Below the pieces are notes generated by a model. The model saw nothing but the letters and a program-made list of their open reading frames with translations. It did not search any database and was not told where the DNA came from. DNA of 24,322 nt. It comes from Smittium mucronatum (lineage: Eukaryota; Kickxellomycota; Harpellomycetes; Harpellales; Legeriomycetaceae). Shown one piece after another: positions 1 to 11,893 of this stretch. The number at the start of each line of letters is the position of its first letter. Positions within the stretch are counted from its first letter, which is position 1. A program made the position numbers and the translations under genes. Location of the stretch: contig LSSL01006952.1 in the NCBI GenBank assembly GCA_001953115.1, forward strand, positions 1-24,322. Reading direction: 5' to 3'.

Positions 1-3000
1 AAAAAATAAATGAGCTTTTTTTCTTAAAACCTCTCTTATAAATTTTTTTATAATTTAGTAAGAGAATATTAATTTTATTTTAAATCTTCAAATTTCTCAT
101 ACAATTATATTTTCCTAATTACCATAAATTTTTCTCGAAATTATTTTCTGTATTTATTTGAGTAATAGTCTATTTGATTTATTTTTTTATTTTTTATTAT
201 ATTGATTTTTTTATATTTATATTACTGTAAAATAAAATTATTTATAAGAAATTTTTAATAAACTTTGAATTTTTAAATTGGATATATTGGATCATTTTCA
301 TTTTTTTTAAAAAAATCAAAAACAAAGTATTTAAATGAAATTCATAATTTCCATCAATTTTCGTGTTTTTTAACTTGGATTATATACCTATCTAAATGGG
401 ATTATTTAATTTTAGCTAAAAAAAAAAATAGACTCGTTTAAATGTTCTAATCTTTTTGAATAAAATGATACCCTATATTTTTTGTTAAATATAATAAATC
501 TATTTTTTTTTTCAATTTATTAAAACGTTTATTTGTATTGAATATATTTGGAAGTTTAGATGTCGCATCTGATTCCGCCCAATCAGACTCAGATGAATTA
601 ATTTCATACTCATTCGAGTCTTAGTTATCCGAAAATTTCTGGATATTTTATAGCTCCTGTAATAAAATATAAAAATAAAACATAAACTGGATTTCATATA
701 ATTCAAAGATCAGTTATTTTTATGATACTATTATATTACCTTTCTATGCTAATAACCGAGAAATTAAACAAGAAAATTTATTATTAAAAATGAGTCACTA
801 TTGACACTCAAAAAAAATAATTGTACACGTAATGGCATGAATAAAAGAATAATAATACTAATAATAATAAATAATATGAAAGGTATCTTTCAAGACTTTT
901 AACCATGGAACTTCCAACACATACTAAGTCCTGTATTTAAACATATCAGTTTTCCTGGAATCAAGGAGAAGGAGGAATTTTTTGGAAATAAGACAACACC
1001 TATACAAGAAAATTTGATACTTGTTTGTGTAAAAAGCCCAACTAAAGATAACCATTATTTTTGTAGATAGCACTACCCAAGTTACTACCTTTTTTGAAAT
1101 TTTTCAATAAAATTTATAAATTTATATTCTTTAGCTTTTTTCTTCTGTTCTATTTTCTTAAAAAAATAAAAACAAAAAAAACCCCCATAAAAAAAAGGAA
1201 AAAAAATAAAATAAAATCCATATTAATAAATTTTACTCCAAGTATTTTTGAACACAAATTTCAATTCATGATGAATCCTCAAATAATATCACTTAGAAAC
1301 CCGAAGAACTGTAATGACAAACCAAAAAATTCAACATATATATATTATAAAATTTATTAATGTAAAACTATTGTTTAATTTTTTAAAAAAATAAATATTT
1401 TTTCACTGATTTTTTTCAATTTTTTATAAATAAATGCGATGATTTTGGAAGATTGATTATTATTTAATGTTATTGTATAATCAAAACTTTGCTATTTATA
1501 CCAACAATTATTTTACATTTTAATTAATTTTTTAGTAATATTATTAATATTATTAATATTCATTTGGCCATCGCTCTATTAGCCTCTCACAATTTTATAA
1601 ACCTATAAATTGAACTTAAATCCATCATTATTTTTGTTGTAAAATATGGTTTATTATAAAATTTAAATGTTGTATAATTTGGTTTAGACTTTTAATACCG
1701 TACAAAATTTTTTTTAAACTTGTTTAATTCTTTAATTTAGTTTAACACTATTTTTTTCCAAATAAGATGCCGATATACATATATATGGATTTATCACCTT
1801 TTTATATCTTCACTAAATCTTTTTTTCGCCGAAAAATCAAATAATATAAAAAACGGGATATAAAATTTTCATTTAAAAATACAAAAAAATTATAATTATA
1901 AGCTCCATTTTCAGATAATGTATTATTATTTTTTTATTATTAATCTTTCGGATACTTATGAATAAAATTGGCTATTATTCTATCATATCACAAATATTAT
2001 TTTTGATATATATATATGGTTTATCCATAACAATAACTCAACTTATAAATAATTTTATCAAGAAAAATTCTATTATATTATCTAATAGCTTTACTTACTA
2101 TTTTTATAATTTCATCTTAAATTCACATATCCAATATGCGAGATTTAATTCGTTTATAAAAACATCTTTGAGGACGTAAAATATTTTTAAACCCAATTCT
2201 GTCAGATAATCTTGATATTTTTTAACTCTTAAATAAAAAAAAAAATTAATATTAACCTATTATAAGAAAATTTTATTGCTGATGTTTTAATATGTATGCT
2301 CAAAAATATATGCTTGTTTTTTTATTAAATAGCGGTAAGCATTTGTGTATAAAAATTTGTGGTGTTTGATATGATGAATAGTAAATGGGTGAAAATCTTT
2401 CTGATATAGTCATTGAAGGATTTTATTTTATCACTTTTCATAAATACATAATTTATTTTGGTTTTAATAAAGATTAATTACTACAATAAGTTTTATATTG
2501 CGCAAAAAATATCAAAAGATGGAATTGAATACACAAAAAATTGCCGTAAATATAAATTAAATTTTTTTATATATTGAAACAGTGTTTAAAGATCTAAGTT
2601 ATACTATTTATTGAAAAAAATTTCAATGAGAGTTTTTTTTGACTAGATTAAAATTTCCGATTTTTTAATACAATTTTTTTCTGTTAACATTTTTTTTTAA
2701 ATTCAGAAACTTGTAAATTTTACTCTGTACCGCTTAAATTATTATTTGAAATGAAAAATACAAAATATTTTTTTTAAAAAAATATATATAATTAATCTAA
2801 TCCCAAAAAATTTTATATTACAGACATTCACACTAAAAATTATAAAATCCCGTCGATACCCAAAGTACAGCTGGAGATGGAATCTTCATCGCTGATTAGA
2901 GTTTTGAGGGGAGGGTAGGGAATTAGGCGTAATATGAATATTTTTTGTACTAAGTAACTCGAGGAATGGAGCTGATATATAGGTATGGATGATTTTTATG

Positions 3001-6000
3001 ACTAAAAGTTTAAATTGATGTTTTTTTTCTTTTGAATTCTTTATGGCATCTTATTAAATTTAAAACAAATTTGAAATAAATTATAATAATAATACCAAAA
3101 AAAATTTAAATTTTTCTTAAAAAAAGTAAAAGCTAGAAATTTTATCTTAGGTAATATTCGAGAAAAAAAATGAATATTTAGACGCTAACTTTATTTCGTT
3201 ATATTTTTTTCGTCTATTAAACAAAGCATAATTATATACGCATTTTCATATAATAAAATCCTAGCTATTATAGCTTACTTATGAAAAAAATATCCATTTT
3301 TATATTTTATATTGCACAATAACGGTATATTTTTTAAGTTTAAATCTCATTAATATCTTTATTATTTTATTTCATAGCTTTATTTTTTTCTGCATATCTT
3401 TTTCATTCTTTTTTTAAAAAGGGAATATATAAAACGAATAATTTGATAATTAAATAAATTTTTTACCAGTTAAAATAAATAAATAATAATAATACGTATT
3501 TTAAAAAAATATGATAAAATAAAAATTCCGGTTGATTCAGTATATAATTAATATATATATATTATTTAAATTTAAATTAAGAGCAATATTTAAACAAAAA
3601 AAAACCTTTACTTCTTATTATACAAATTAAAAACTTATTTAACTATAAAATATACTGGCTAAACCTATTATATTTATATTTATTAGTACAATAAACAAAT
3701 ATTTGTTTTTTCGGTGAAATTATGTGTAAAATAATACCCTCATACCCCAGTAGAATTTCAAATAGAGGGATAATTCTCGTAAATCCATAATACTTATAAA
3801 AAAGTTTAAAAAATAGATCAAAATTTTTTTGAAATACGCATAATTAAATTATTTCTCAAGGTTATGATTTTTTTTTTCAAGATTTTGTATTTTTTTTAAA
3901 AAACAAATAAATATTAATTATAGATTTTTAAAATCACATGAAATAATATTAATTTAAAAAGCTATTAAATTAAGGTTGTTATTATGTATATTAAATTTAC
4001 ATTATTTTTAATATATATCATATTAAAATTATAATCTTTCAAGAAAGCATATTGGTATATATGTCTTGATTTTTAAAGTAAATTATTCAATTTTCTTGTT
4101 TTTTTTTAAAAGATTATTTCTAAAAATAAATAAATATTTTATTTTAATTCAGAGAAAAAAATCAAATTTCTAATATTTCTAATATTTATATTTATTGAAT
4201 TAATTTATTTTTTAAATAGCCAATACTCATTAATTAAAATTTAGCAGTATTTTATAAATTTTAAGCAGTAATTTTTTTATATCTCATTAATTATTTATAT
4301 ATTATGCTTGAAATATTTTTTCAGCTATAATTTTTATAGAAAAAAATTAAATATGAGAAAATAATCAAGCTTTTGAAAAAAAATTGAATTTTTTTATAGG
4401 GCAGATTTTCACACCTCGATAATCTGAAACGGTTTCTATTTTTTTTCTAAAACTCCGTATAAATATAATTTTTAATAACTTAACATAAAAAAATTATCCC
4501 AAGCATGTGACGAGTTTTTAATAAATGTGACATTTTTTTTATTTTATGTGAAATTATTACGATTAAGGTCTTATAAATTTTAGATTTTGGGTTAAGAGAT
4601 AAACTTTTTAAATTAAAGTTTGTAAGATCGCCCATCGAATTTTGAAAAACGAAAAAAACCATTTTTTTTATAATTATGAATAGTAATATTTTATTATTAG
4701 GCCAAAAGTTAAATTGCATCTGGAATTGAAGTTATAAATATAAATACAGGTAAACCATGAATACGTGTGAAGAAAAAAGCGTATCATAATTCCCTAGTTT
4801 TATTATATGGCGTAAATATTATATTTTTTCTATTTTAAAATATTTTTGATAAAAAACTACCATAATTTAAGTTTGAAAAAAATAAAAACTAAACCTAAAT
4901 ATATATAAATATAAATATAGCAATATGTATATGTAAATATATATTTATACCTAATGAGATGAACAAAAAATTTATAATATAAAAGTTCGACGTATATATC
5001 AATAATTTCATATATTGTATAATCATAATTAAATTTGCTTATAATATAATTATTCGCCAAAAACTTTAGAAAAAGAAAAAAACAACCTCAAACATAAACT
5101 TCTTTTTTTGTTAAAAGAATTTTCAATGGATTTAAGTTATTAATTTTTAAAACTCAATTCTATTTTAAAGATATACATTTTTAATAAACGGTTCTTTATA
5201 ATGATAATATTAATATTGATGATTTTTAGAATAAATAGACAAAAAGCTGAAATTTATACATATATTCTTCTTATAGAACAAGTAATACTGAATATCTGAT
5301 AAATTTTGTGTTTTTTAGCAATAAAAAAATAAAAAAATCTCTTGTGACATTGTGCTTAATTTATTTAATGGAGGAATAAAAATTCTATTTATTTTTATGA
5401 AAAATAGAAATAATAATTATAAAATAAGGGAAAAAACTATAAAACCACATTATTTATAGCCAAAAAGGTCGTATTTATATGATTAATATAAAATTAATCG
5501 GAAAAATTGAAAAAATAATATTTTTACAATTTAATGGTCCGATAAGACCCCAAATATAAATCATAATAAAATAAATAAATATGTTTTGAAATTTTATTTA
5601 AAAAAGGATTTAAAAAAAAAACTTAGTTGTATTTTCAAATAAATAAAACAATTATAAATCATAAAATCCAGATGAAAATATTTGTTTTTCATATAAATTG
5701 AGAACTTATTATGTATAATTATATAAATATATTATAAACTAAAAACGAGAGAATAGGTTTATTTATAATGAGATTAATTTAATGATGAACATATCTTTAT
5801 TTAATATATGTTTTTAATAAATAGTTAAAATAAAATATATTCTGATTCTGATATTTTTCCTATATCAATTAAAGAAACACTATTTTTTTTAAAGGCCTTG
5901 AAAAATCAAAATTTTATTTTATTTAATAAATGTTTAAAATAAAATTTCTACTTATCAAGGTAAACATTTATATACGTGGATAAAAACCCCTATATGTGAA

Positions 6001-6690
6001 ATTATATAAACACATAAAATTGCGTGTAAATGAATATATCTTTGATTCCAAAATTATTAATTTTTTGAAAATAATTAAAAAAGTTATTATTGGTGATTTA
6101 ATTGGCCAAAATTATTTAAAAATCATAAAGAGAAATTAAAAAAATCGTTAAAAGGAAAAAAAATTCAAATAGAAATTAAAAAGATAGATTAAAAAGACAG
6201 ATTCCGAATTGAAGCTTACCGAAAAAATGGTATACATCGTTTGACAATTTGGTAATTTTTAAGTTGATTACAGTAACTGAATATTATTTTTTTCCATGAA
6301 TATAGTTAAATGAAATTTATGAGAGTGAAGCAAAAAAAAACGTAAAAAAGGCACTGGCCCGTTAAAGTAGAAATAATTATATAAGAAAAATTAAAAATTT
6401 TAATCTCTTTCTGAGCGTCACATTATTATACCTTATGTACTCAAATAACCTATTCTAATATACAAGATATATATTTTTTATTTATCTTTCAAAACTAGGG
6501 CTTTTTTTAGCGCATATTATTTCTTCATTCTAATTCATTCTTGTTTTATCTCATCACACACCCACAAAAAATGAATAAAAAATAAAACGAAAACGAAAAA
6601 AAAATAAAACTTAATATTTCAGCTTATTATTTATAAGTACTTATAAATTTCAAATCAAGCGAATCATTTTTTAGCAACTGATGCTTAAAA
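1..6690. other. AT-rich gene-free DNA
   Basis: By eye this stretch is overwhelmingly A and T, with long A and T homopolymers and many short AT dinucleotide runs. The open frames that occur (for example 1094-1360 and 1958-2179 on plus, 4480-4719 and 4857-5060 on minus) encode Lys/Asn/Ile/Phe-rich, low-complexity peptides as expected by chance in such DNA, and none shows a family motif. A small GC-richer patch lies at 2868-2940 and is listed separately as a finding. I see no tRNA, rRNA or recognisable transposon end. Confidence 0.7.
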
Positions 6691-7129
6691 TATGGTCGCT
6701 TTAAAAGGGACACTTCTGATGAAGGTCAAATCGATTCTACTGCGCGGATAGTTCCAAAGAAAAAAAGGAAACTCTGAAACCCTCTTCCCCCACATATATA
6801 AACTTGTTTAAAAAAGGGAAAAAAATAACTATGGAGAATCTATTGGATATAAATCTGATTTTCAGAAAAATATTAGGTACTAACTTAATACATTGTGTGG
6901 TATATTTGAAAAATATCCTTTACTTTGGTATTGATGAAAAATCTAAAAAAAAAAAAAGAAACTTTTATTGGCTAATATTATCTATAGATTTTAAAAAACA
7001 GAGAATTTTAGATATAGAAAAATTAAAAACATCGTAAAAACAACATGTTTTTATTTAAGAAGAAACATGATTTACATTTATATTATTTGAATCGCAAAAT
7101 TAAATGATTTTTAATGAAGATTTTTTTAA

Positions 7130-7680
7130 ATTTATCAAAAAAGGTACCCCTAAGAGTGAAATAACTTTCCGTGGTTTAACGGGATTATATGTACTTTTCG
7201 AAGTACAATAAACTAAAATTTCACACAGCGTTGTACTATTCTTGGCTGGGAGTAGTAGAGACAACGCAGTGCGATTCGGAAGACAGAAATTCCAGAGGAG
7301 GACCATCTAGAAACTGGATTAACCGATATTTTAGCACAGCTGAGACATATTCTAGTGCAAAATTCCTGCGTTCGACAGTCAGACGGATCTCAGCGTCTAA
7401 CAGCTATTTGTAGGAAAGCCATATCTATCAATCCAAAGTTTGGTTAGGAGCCTAATTTTATTAATCCTGTTATAAGTGGGCTCTGACTAGGAGTTCAGTA
7501 GCTTCAATGAACTGTTGTTCATTGACAAAGAGCTTAATTCATGACTGCATGTAACCTCAATCATCCAGCCTACTTGAAGCAATGCCAGGGATGGAGTCTT
7601 TAAGTTGTTAGATTGAACCCTTTTCCCGTAGGTACGCAGCCGGTAATCTGGCAGAAAAGCTTATTGTAGTTAGGATAATA
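7130..7680 (+). pseudogene. GC-richer island, unidentified coding-like relic
   Basis: This island stands out from its AT-rich surroundings by much higher GC and balanced codons. Plus-strand frames look protein-like but are short and broken. One frame is open for 62 codons from 7259 to a TAG at 7445-7447 and reads, in part, LETGLTDILAQLRHILVQN. Another, just upstream, reads FLAGSSRDNAVRFGRQKF before a TAG near 7310. Moving from one to the other needs a frame change, which suggests a decayed gene. A further frame is open at 7189-7413 but looks less protein-like. I do not recognise the family. A retrotransposon gag or ORF1 relic is one possibility; a structured non-coding RNA is another. From about 7450 to 7660 composition stays GC-richer but stops occur in every frame. 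Confidence 0.35.
7190..7207. repeat. perfect 7-bp hairpin with TTCG loop
   Basis: TGTACTT, then TTCG, then AAGTACA. The arms are exact reverse complements and the loop is the TTCG/UUCG tetraloop sequence, known to be unusually stable in RNA. It sits near the left edge of the GC-richer island. The structure is directly visible; any role (RNA structure, element end) is unproven. Confidence 0.6.
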
Positions 7681-8819
7681 TTCTTTTCTATACTTCTTTT
7701 TATTATAGTTTTTAATGACGTTATCTTACAATAAAATTCCGTGATACATTATATATAAAGGTATACTAATAGCTTATTATATATATTTTTTAAACAAGGA
7801 GAGTTTTTAATAAATAGAATAAAAAAATTTAAAATATTGATATTGTGTTTATTAATATTGTAATATGAATAAAAGATACCAGACGATCCAATAAATTAAA
7901 CATAATAGTTAGGAAATTGTTAGAGTTTGGATTGATAACTAGCACTATAAATAAGAGCAAAATAAAATAAAAAAGGAATATTAAATTTTTGAGCATCAGT
8001 TTGTGTTTTTTAGTATGGTATCATTGAAGGGGTATAATATCTTTCAAAAATGGTTTCTTTGAAAGATAAAATTTAAAAATTATTAATAAATTGGAGATTT
8101 TTTAAATACATGAAATTATTCTCAGGATTATTTGTATATTTTTTTAACGAACCAATGGAATCCCAGCCTAGTTTTGTTTAGAGATTAAATAAATGTTTAT
8201 TTATTGCTGATTAGATTATTTTTTTGTAGTGAGCTTATTATTTAATTTATAAAATAGGCATGTTCTTACTTTTTATCGAGCGATTTTTTGGATTATTTTT
8301 TGGATTGTTTATTGGATAACGTATAGTTACTGTTTTTAAAGTATATTTTACTTAAATCCAGACCTTGAATGTCGAAATATAAAATGAATGATGTTTAGAG
8401 GAAATCAAAAATGGCTTACTTATATTGGAGATTTTAAAAATTCCGAAAATCAACATTCAGTTTTTATTGGTTTTATAAATGCTCGTTAATTTTGAATTAT
8501 TTTAACGATTATAGATGGGTGATTTTTTAAAAAGTGAGAAGTAGTTTTAATAATAACTATAGGAAGAATTTTTAATTAATGCCAATTGGGTGAATTCAAA
8601 GAACACTTGACTTAAATAGGAGTCAATTTATTGTTTGTGGGATTTATTTATTTCTTTTTAATGATCAAATTACAAAATTTTATCCAATAAAATACAATAT
8701 ATAATTTTTTAATCGGCCCATATAATCCATATATACTTTAAACGCAAATAACTCGAAAAATACCGCAGAAAACGATATCCAAGTTATCTACATGAGTAAC
8801 CGCAATACACCTTTTAACG
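7681..8819. other. AT-rich gene-free DNA
   Basis: I see no gene, RNA gene or clear repeat here. Composition returns to strongly AT-rich immediately after the 7.1-7.7 kb island. All frames are interrupted often and there is no recognisable motif. Confidence 0.6.
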
Positions 8820-8820
8820 A

Positions 8821-9204
8821 TCAAGTTAAAAAATCTAAAGAATATTTAAAAAAATGCTTAAAATATTTAAAATAATGTCTAATATATTTAAAAGAATGTA
8901 AATTTGAATTAAAAAAATTTAATTCCAATTTAAAATCTTGTTTAGAAAAATATTGTTTTAATAAAATTGAATGAGCTGCCTCAATTCGTTCCATTCTGGG
9001 AATGTTTAGATCACTGATTTCATCATTATAATAGATATTTAGCTTTAAATCAATAGTTTTTTTAAAAAAAATCGTATCACGTGATTTTATTAAATTAATA
9101 TTTGGCCTTAAAAATTCAATAAAATCAAAATTATACAAGTTGTGAGGGCTATAGATTCTCAGGCTTTTTTTAAATGATTCCGTAAAGGTATTCACTAATA
9201 GTTT
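8821..9204 (-). pseudogene. open frame, C-terminal heptad repeat, unknown protein
   Basis: The minus strand is open from just after a TGA at 9205-9207 down to a TGA ending at 8821, about 127 codons. There is no ATG near the left end; the first Met (in the sequence NIPRMERIEAAHS) lies about halfway, so this looks like a fragment or an exon rather than a whole gene. The C-terminal third is built from a seven-residue repeat, HSFKYIR / HYFKYFK / HFFKYSL, encoded by a 21-base tandem DNA repeat at 8836-8898. I recognise no domain. The same repeat recurs inverted near 9.8 kb, which argues that the DNA repeat, not a selected protein, may explain the open frame. Confidence 0.3.
8870..8903 (-). repeat. 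34-bp inverted repeat, left arm
   Basis: This arm is the exact reverse complement of 9822-9855. Similarity continues beyond the perfect core through the 21-base repeat units and into a 24-base tail (TTTTTTAACTTG followed by ACGTGAAAAGG-like sequence with two mismatches), so the two loci are diverged copies in opposite orientation about 0.9 kb apart. Confidence 0.8.
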
Positions 9205-9821
9205 TCAAAAGATTTGAGCGCATTAATAAATTTTAAGACTGGCTATTAATTTCATGAACATTCATTTCAATGCTTACTATTTTTTTTAGTTGTAAAGGGT
9301 GCCGCTAATTTGAACCAACAGTTTAAATCGATGTAAATTTCAAGAAATAGTAGTATCATTAATGAAAATCGAAAAGACTGTTATTTATCTTTTATAAGCC
9401 ACTTTGAAATAAAAGGAATTCATATTAAAAATCAAAAAGTTTCGAATACTACGAACTGTAAATAAAATCATGACTATATGAAGAAATCTCATAAAAATGC
9501 ATTTAATGTCGTTAAAGACGCTCTAATAGAGTGGTGATGTTTATTTTTTTGGTTTTTAAGGCAAAAGAAAACAGACAATTAGCTTCTAACCCAAATTATT
9601 GGGTCCTCAATACATAATTGTTAAATATAATAAAGATTTCGTATGAATAATATTTTATATTATAGGTAGCATTTGCCGAATTTTTTTTGGATGGAATGTC
9701 AATTTTATGAGTCAAACAGCTTTGGGACATTTAGTTTTCGATTAAATGTAGAACCATAATAAGGATTTCATATTCTTTTATTGAAAAAATTAATTCGCCA
9801 ATAGTATATTTTTTAAATTTG
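9205..9821. other. spacer between inverted copies
   Basis: This is the DNA between the two facing copies of the 21-base repeat family. It is AT-rich and I see no gene or RNA. It does not obviously match the upstream part of the 8.8-9.2 kb open frame, so similarity between the two copies is confined to the repeat and its 3' tail. Confidence 0.5.
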
Positions 9822-9855
9822 ATTTACATTCTTTTAAATATATTAGACATTATTT
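9822..9855 (+). repeat. 34-bp inverted repeat, right arm
   Basis: Exact reverse complement of 8870-8903. It overlaps the first unit and a half of the tandem 21-base array described next. Confidence 0.8.
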
Positions 9856-9946
9856 AAAATCTATTGAAAATTCTTTTAAATCTATTGGAAATTATTTAAA
9901 ATATATTGGACATTCTTTTAAATTTTCTTTACATTTTTTTAACTTG
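9827..9946 (+). repeat. 21-bp tandem repeat, five units plus partial
   Basis: Units start at 9827, 9848, 9869, 9890 and 9911, each exactly 21 bases. In one plus frame they read HSFKYIR, HYLKSIE, NSFKSIG, NYLKYIG and HSFKFSL, and that frame stays open until a TAG near 10022. Odd and even units alternate between a TCTTTT and a TATTTA core, suggesting a 42-base higher-order unit. The inverted copy at 8836-8898 has three units. Confidence 0.85.
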
Positions 9947-9955
9947 AACGTGAAA

Positions 9956-10417
9956 AGGTTTGGTATGTTTATAGGAACTTGGAAACCTACATTCTCAAGA
10001 AAAGTGCTCACCCACGAAAAATAGGGAGTCTTTTTGAGAATGGTATCCTAAGATACTCGGGTAAGACATTGTGTTAAATGCGGTTATTTTGGTACTAATA
10101 CATAATGTGTTAATTTTTTGAACTTTGAGTATGTAACCAATAAAATTGTATTCAATTTGGTAAATAAATTTCATCACCATTATAGTTGGCTCAGAATAAA
10201 TTTAAATCATTTATATATAAATATTTTAAAATTATTGACTGTAAGAAACAAATGAAATTAAATCATAAAACCAAATAAAAAATATTTTTTTGCTTTTTTT
10301 TTTTTTAATTTTTTCAAGTTATAACTAGATATAGATGATTGAATAGCGAATACTTTCGAGGTAAGATTCAAAAAAAATAATAACAAAATTCTTTAATAAA
10401 AAATTGGTTTTTGTGGT
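9956..10417. other. AT-rich gene-free DNA
   Basis: Apart from the short tail of the preceding open frame (to about 10024), no gene or RNA is apparent. A minus-strand open frame at 9995-10180 lacks recognisable motifs and is probably chance. Confidence 0.5.
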
Positions 10418-10430
10418 GGGGGGGGGGGGG
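10418..10430 (+). repeat. run of 13 G
   Basis: An uninterrupted G13 homopolymer in DNA that is otherwise almost G-free. Such runs are prone to length error in sequencing and assembly. Confidence 0.9.
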
Positions 10431-10500
10431 AATATGTTTTTCTTTCTGACATAATTATTAATAAAAATAGCTTCCTGAATCTTTCATTATCTCAGTTACG

Positions 10501-10610
10501 GTTTCCAGTGACCGAGTACAAACTTGAATAAAGATTTCAGATGACCGAATAAAAACATGAATAACGATTTCCGATGACCGAATACAAACTATAATAACGA
10601 TTCAATAAAA
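10501..10610 (+). repeat. 33-bp tandem repeat, three units plus partial
   Basis: Units at 10501-10532, 10533-10565 and 10566-10598 share the core GATGACCGAAT(A)AAAA or close variants, followed by a truncated fourth unit beginning GATTC. The first unit is one base shorter and more diverged (AGTGACCGAGTAC). The unit length is a multiple of three, and the minus strand is open through all of it, but I see no wider gene. Confidence 0.8.
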
Positions 10611-11893
10611 GATCAAGAAATTTATAAGAGACTAAAAAATGAATTCTTTAAAGATTATATCGAATTCCAATTTAATCTTAGATTTTTTTTTAAAAAAATG
10701 TCAATTTAAAAATTTTCAAAAATATAGAAAATAAAAATTAAACGAGTATTGTTATTACTTATCGTTATACTTAATATTAATTCTTAGTTTGAAATACAAT
10801 AAAAAATAATGCGCACGGTTTGAATTTGAATTATTCTTCTTTTCTAAAAAAATTAATAAAAATTCACTTTTTTTGAACTTAGTATATAGTATTTATTTAT
10901 CAAGAATAAAAATGAATTTTTTTACACAAAAATTTTAATTTTGATTTCTGAAAATAAAAAATTTTAATTAAACTGAATCGGATTATGCCTACATAAAATA
11001 TTTTGTTTTATATTCATATTAACGCTAAAACTATCACTTTTCTTCAAATTGGTAATATGAAATATTTAAAAATTCAGGTTAATTGGTAAATTTTATCTAT
11101 AAATTTTCTAAAATATAGTTAATATCTGAATACTGAGTGCCATGTTTTCTGTAATTTATTCGCTATACCTAATTTTTATAAAAAAAATCATTGTTATACA
11201 TGCTAAAAAAAATACCAAAAGTTAAAAATGAGGAGATTTTTTGCTAACAATGATTATTTAGAGCTCAAGATATGCTTACAAAGCCTTCTTAGTTTTGACA
11301 AAAATAGATAAAATAATATTAAAATAATTATCGACGATTTTTTTTAGACTTCAATATTTTTTAACTTTTCAAAAAGGTGTATTATTGATAAATAAAAAGA
11401 AAATAATTTAAATGAATTTGTGATTTTAATTGTTATGCGAAAGCGTAAAAAATTGTTAACAATATACAATTGATTTGCGGGAGAAGTATTATGGCCCCAA
11501 CCATTTTTTATCTAACCCCATACCTTCATCAATGATAATTCCACCAATATATATAATATAATCTACATTTCATACATATTTGTATCTCTTTATAAATCAT
11601 CACACACCTCTTAAATCTGTAAAAAATAAAAAAATGATGAAAAATACAAAAAAAACAAAATACAAAATTCGTTAATCTTAAAGTTGAATTTTTCAAGACG
11701 CAGTGAAATCAACATCATTATTCATCTATAATCCAAAGGCAAAACGATCCCAACTCAAATTTTAAAATAAAAAAATGATTTAAAGTAGCATATTTAACAG
11801 AAAAAATTAATTTACCTAGATATTAATTCCGATTTATTTATAATCTTCAGAAATTTCTTGTTAAGAATTATCAATTAATTCAATTCATTTGAT
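10611..11893. other. AT-rich gene-free DNA
   Basis: No gene is recognised. A segment at about 11480-11640 has a promoter-like look (CCAAT-like and TATA-like runs, then a TCATCACACACC 12-mer and an A-rich leader), but no open frame follows it. The same 12-mer and similar A-rich leader occur near 6551. Confidence 0.5.

Noticed and set aside
1094..2179. Two plus-strand open frames of 88 and 73 codons that look membrane-like.
   Set aside because: Hydrophobic and Lys-rich runs follow directly from poly-T and poly-A DNA; no start context, family or conservation is visible.
6804..7037. Plus-strand open frame of 77 codons.
   Set aside because: Lys/Ile/Phe-rich sequence expected by chance in AT-rich DNA, no family motif found.
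9995..10180. Minus-strand open frame of 61 codons.
   Set aside because: No motif or context; the plus strand at its start is the tail of the repeat-derived frame.
10501..10598. Regularly spaced repeat considered as a CRISPR array.
   Set aside because: Units are contiguous with no unique spacers, and the genome is eukaryotic.
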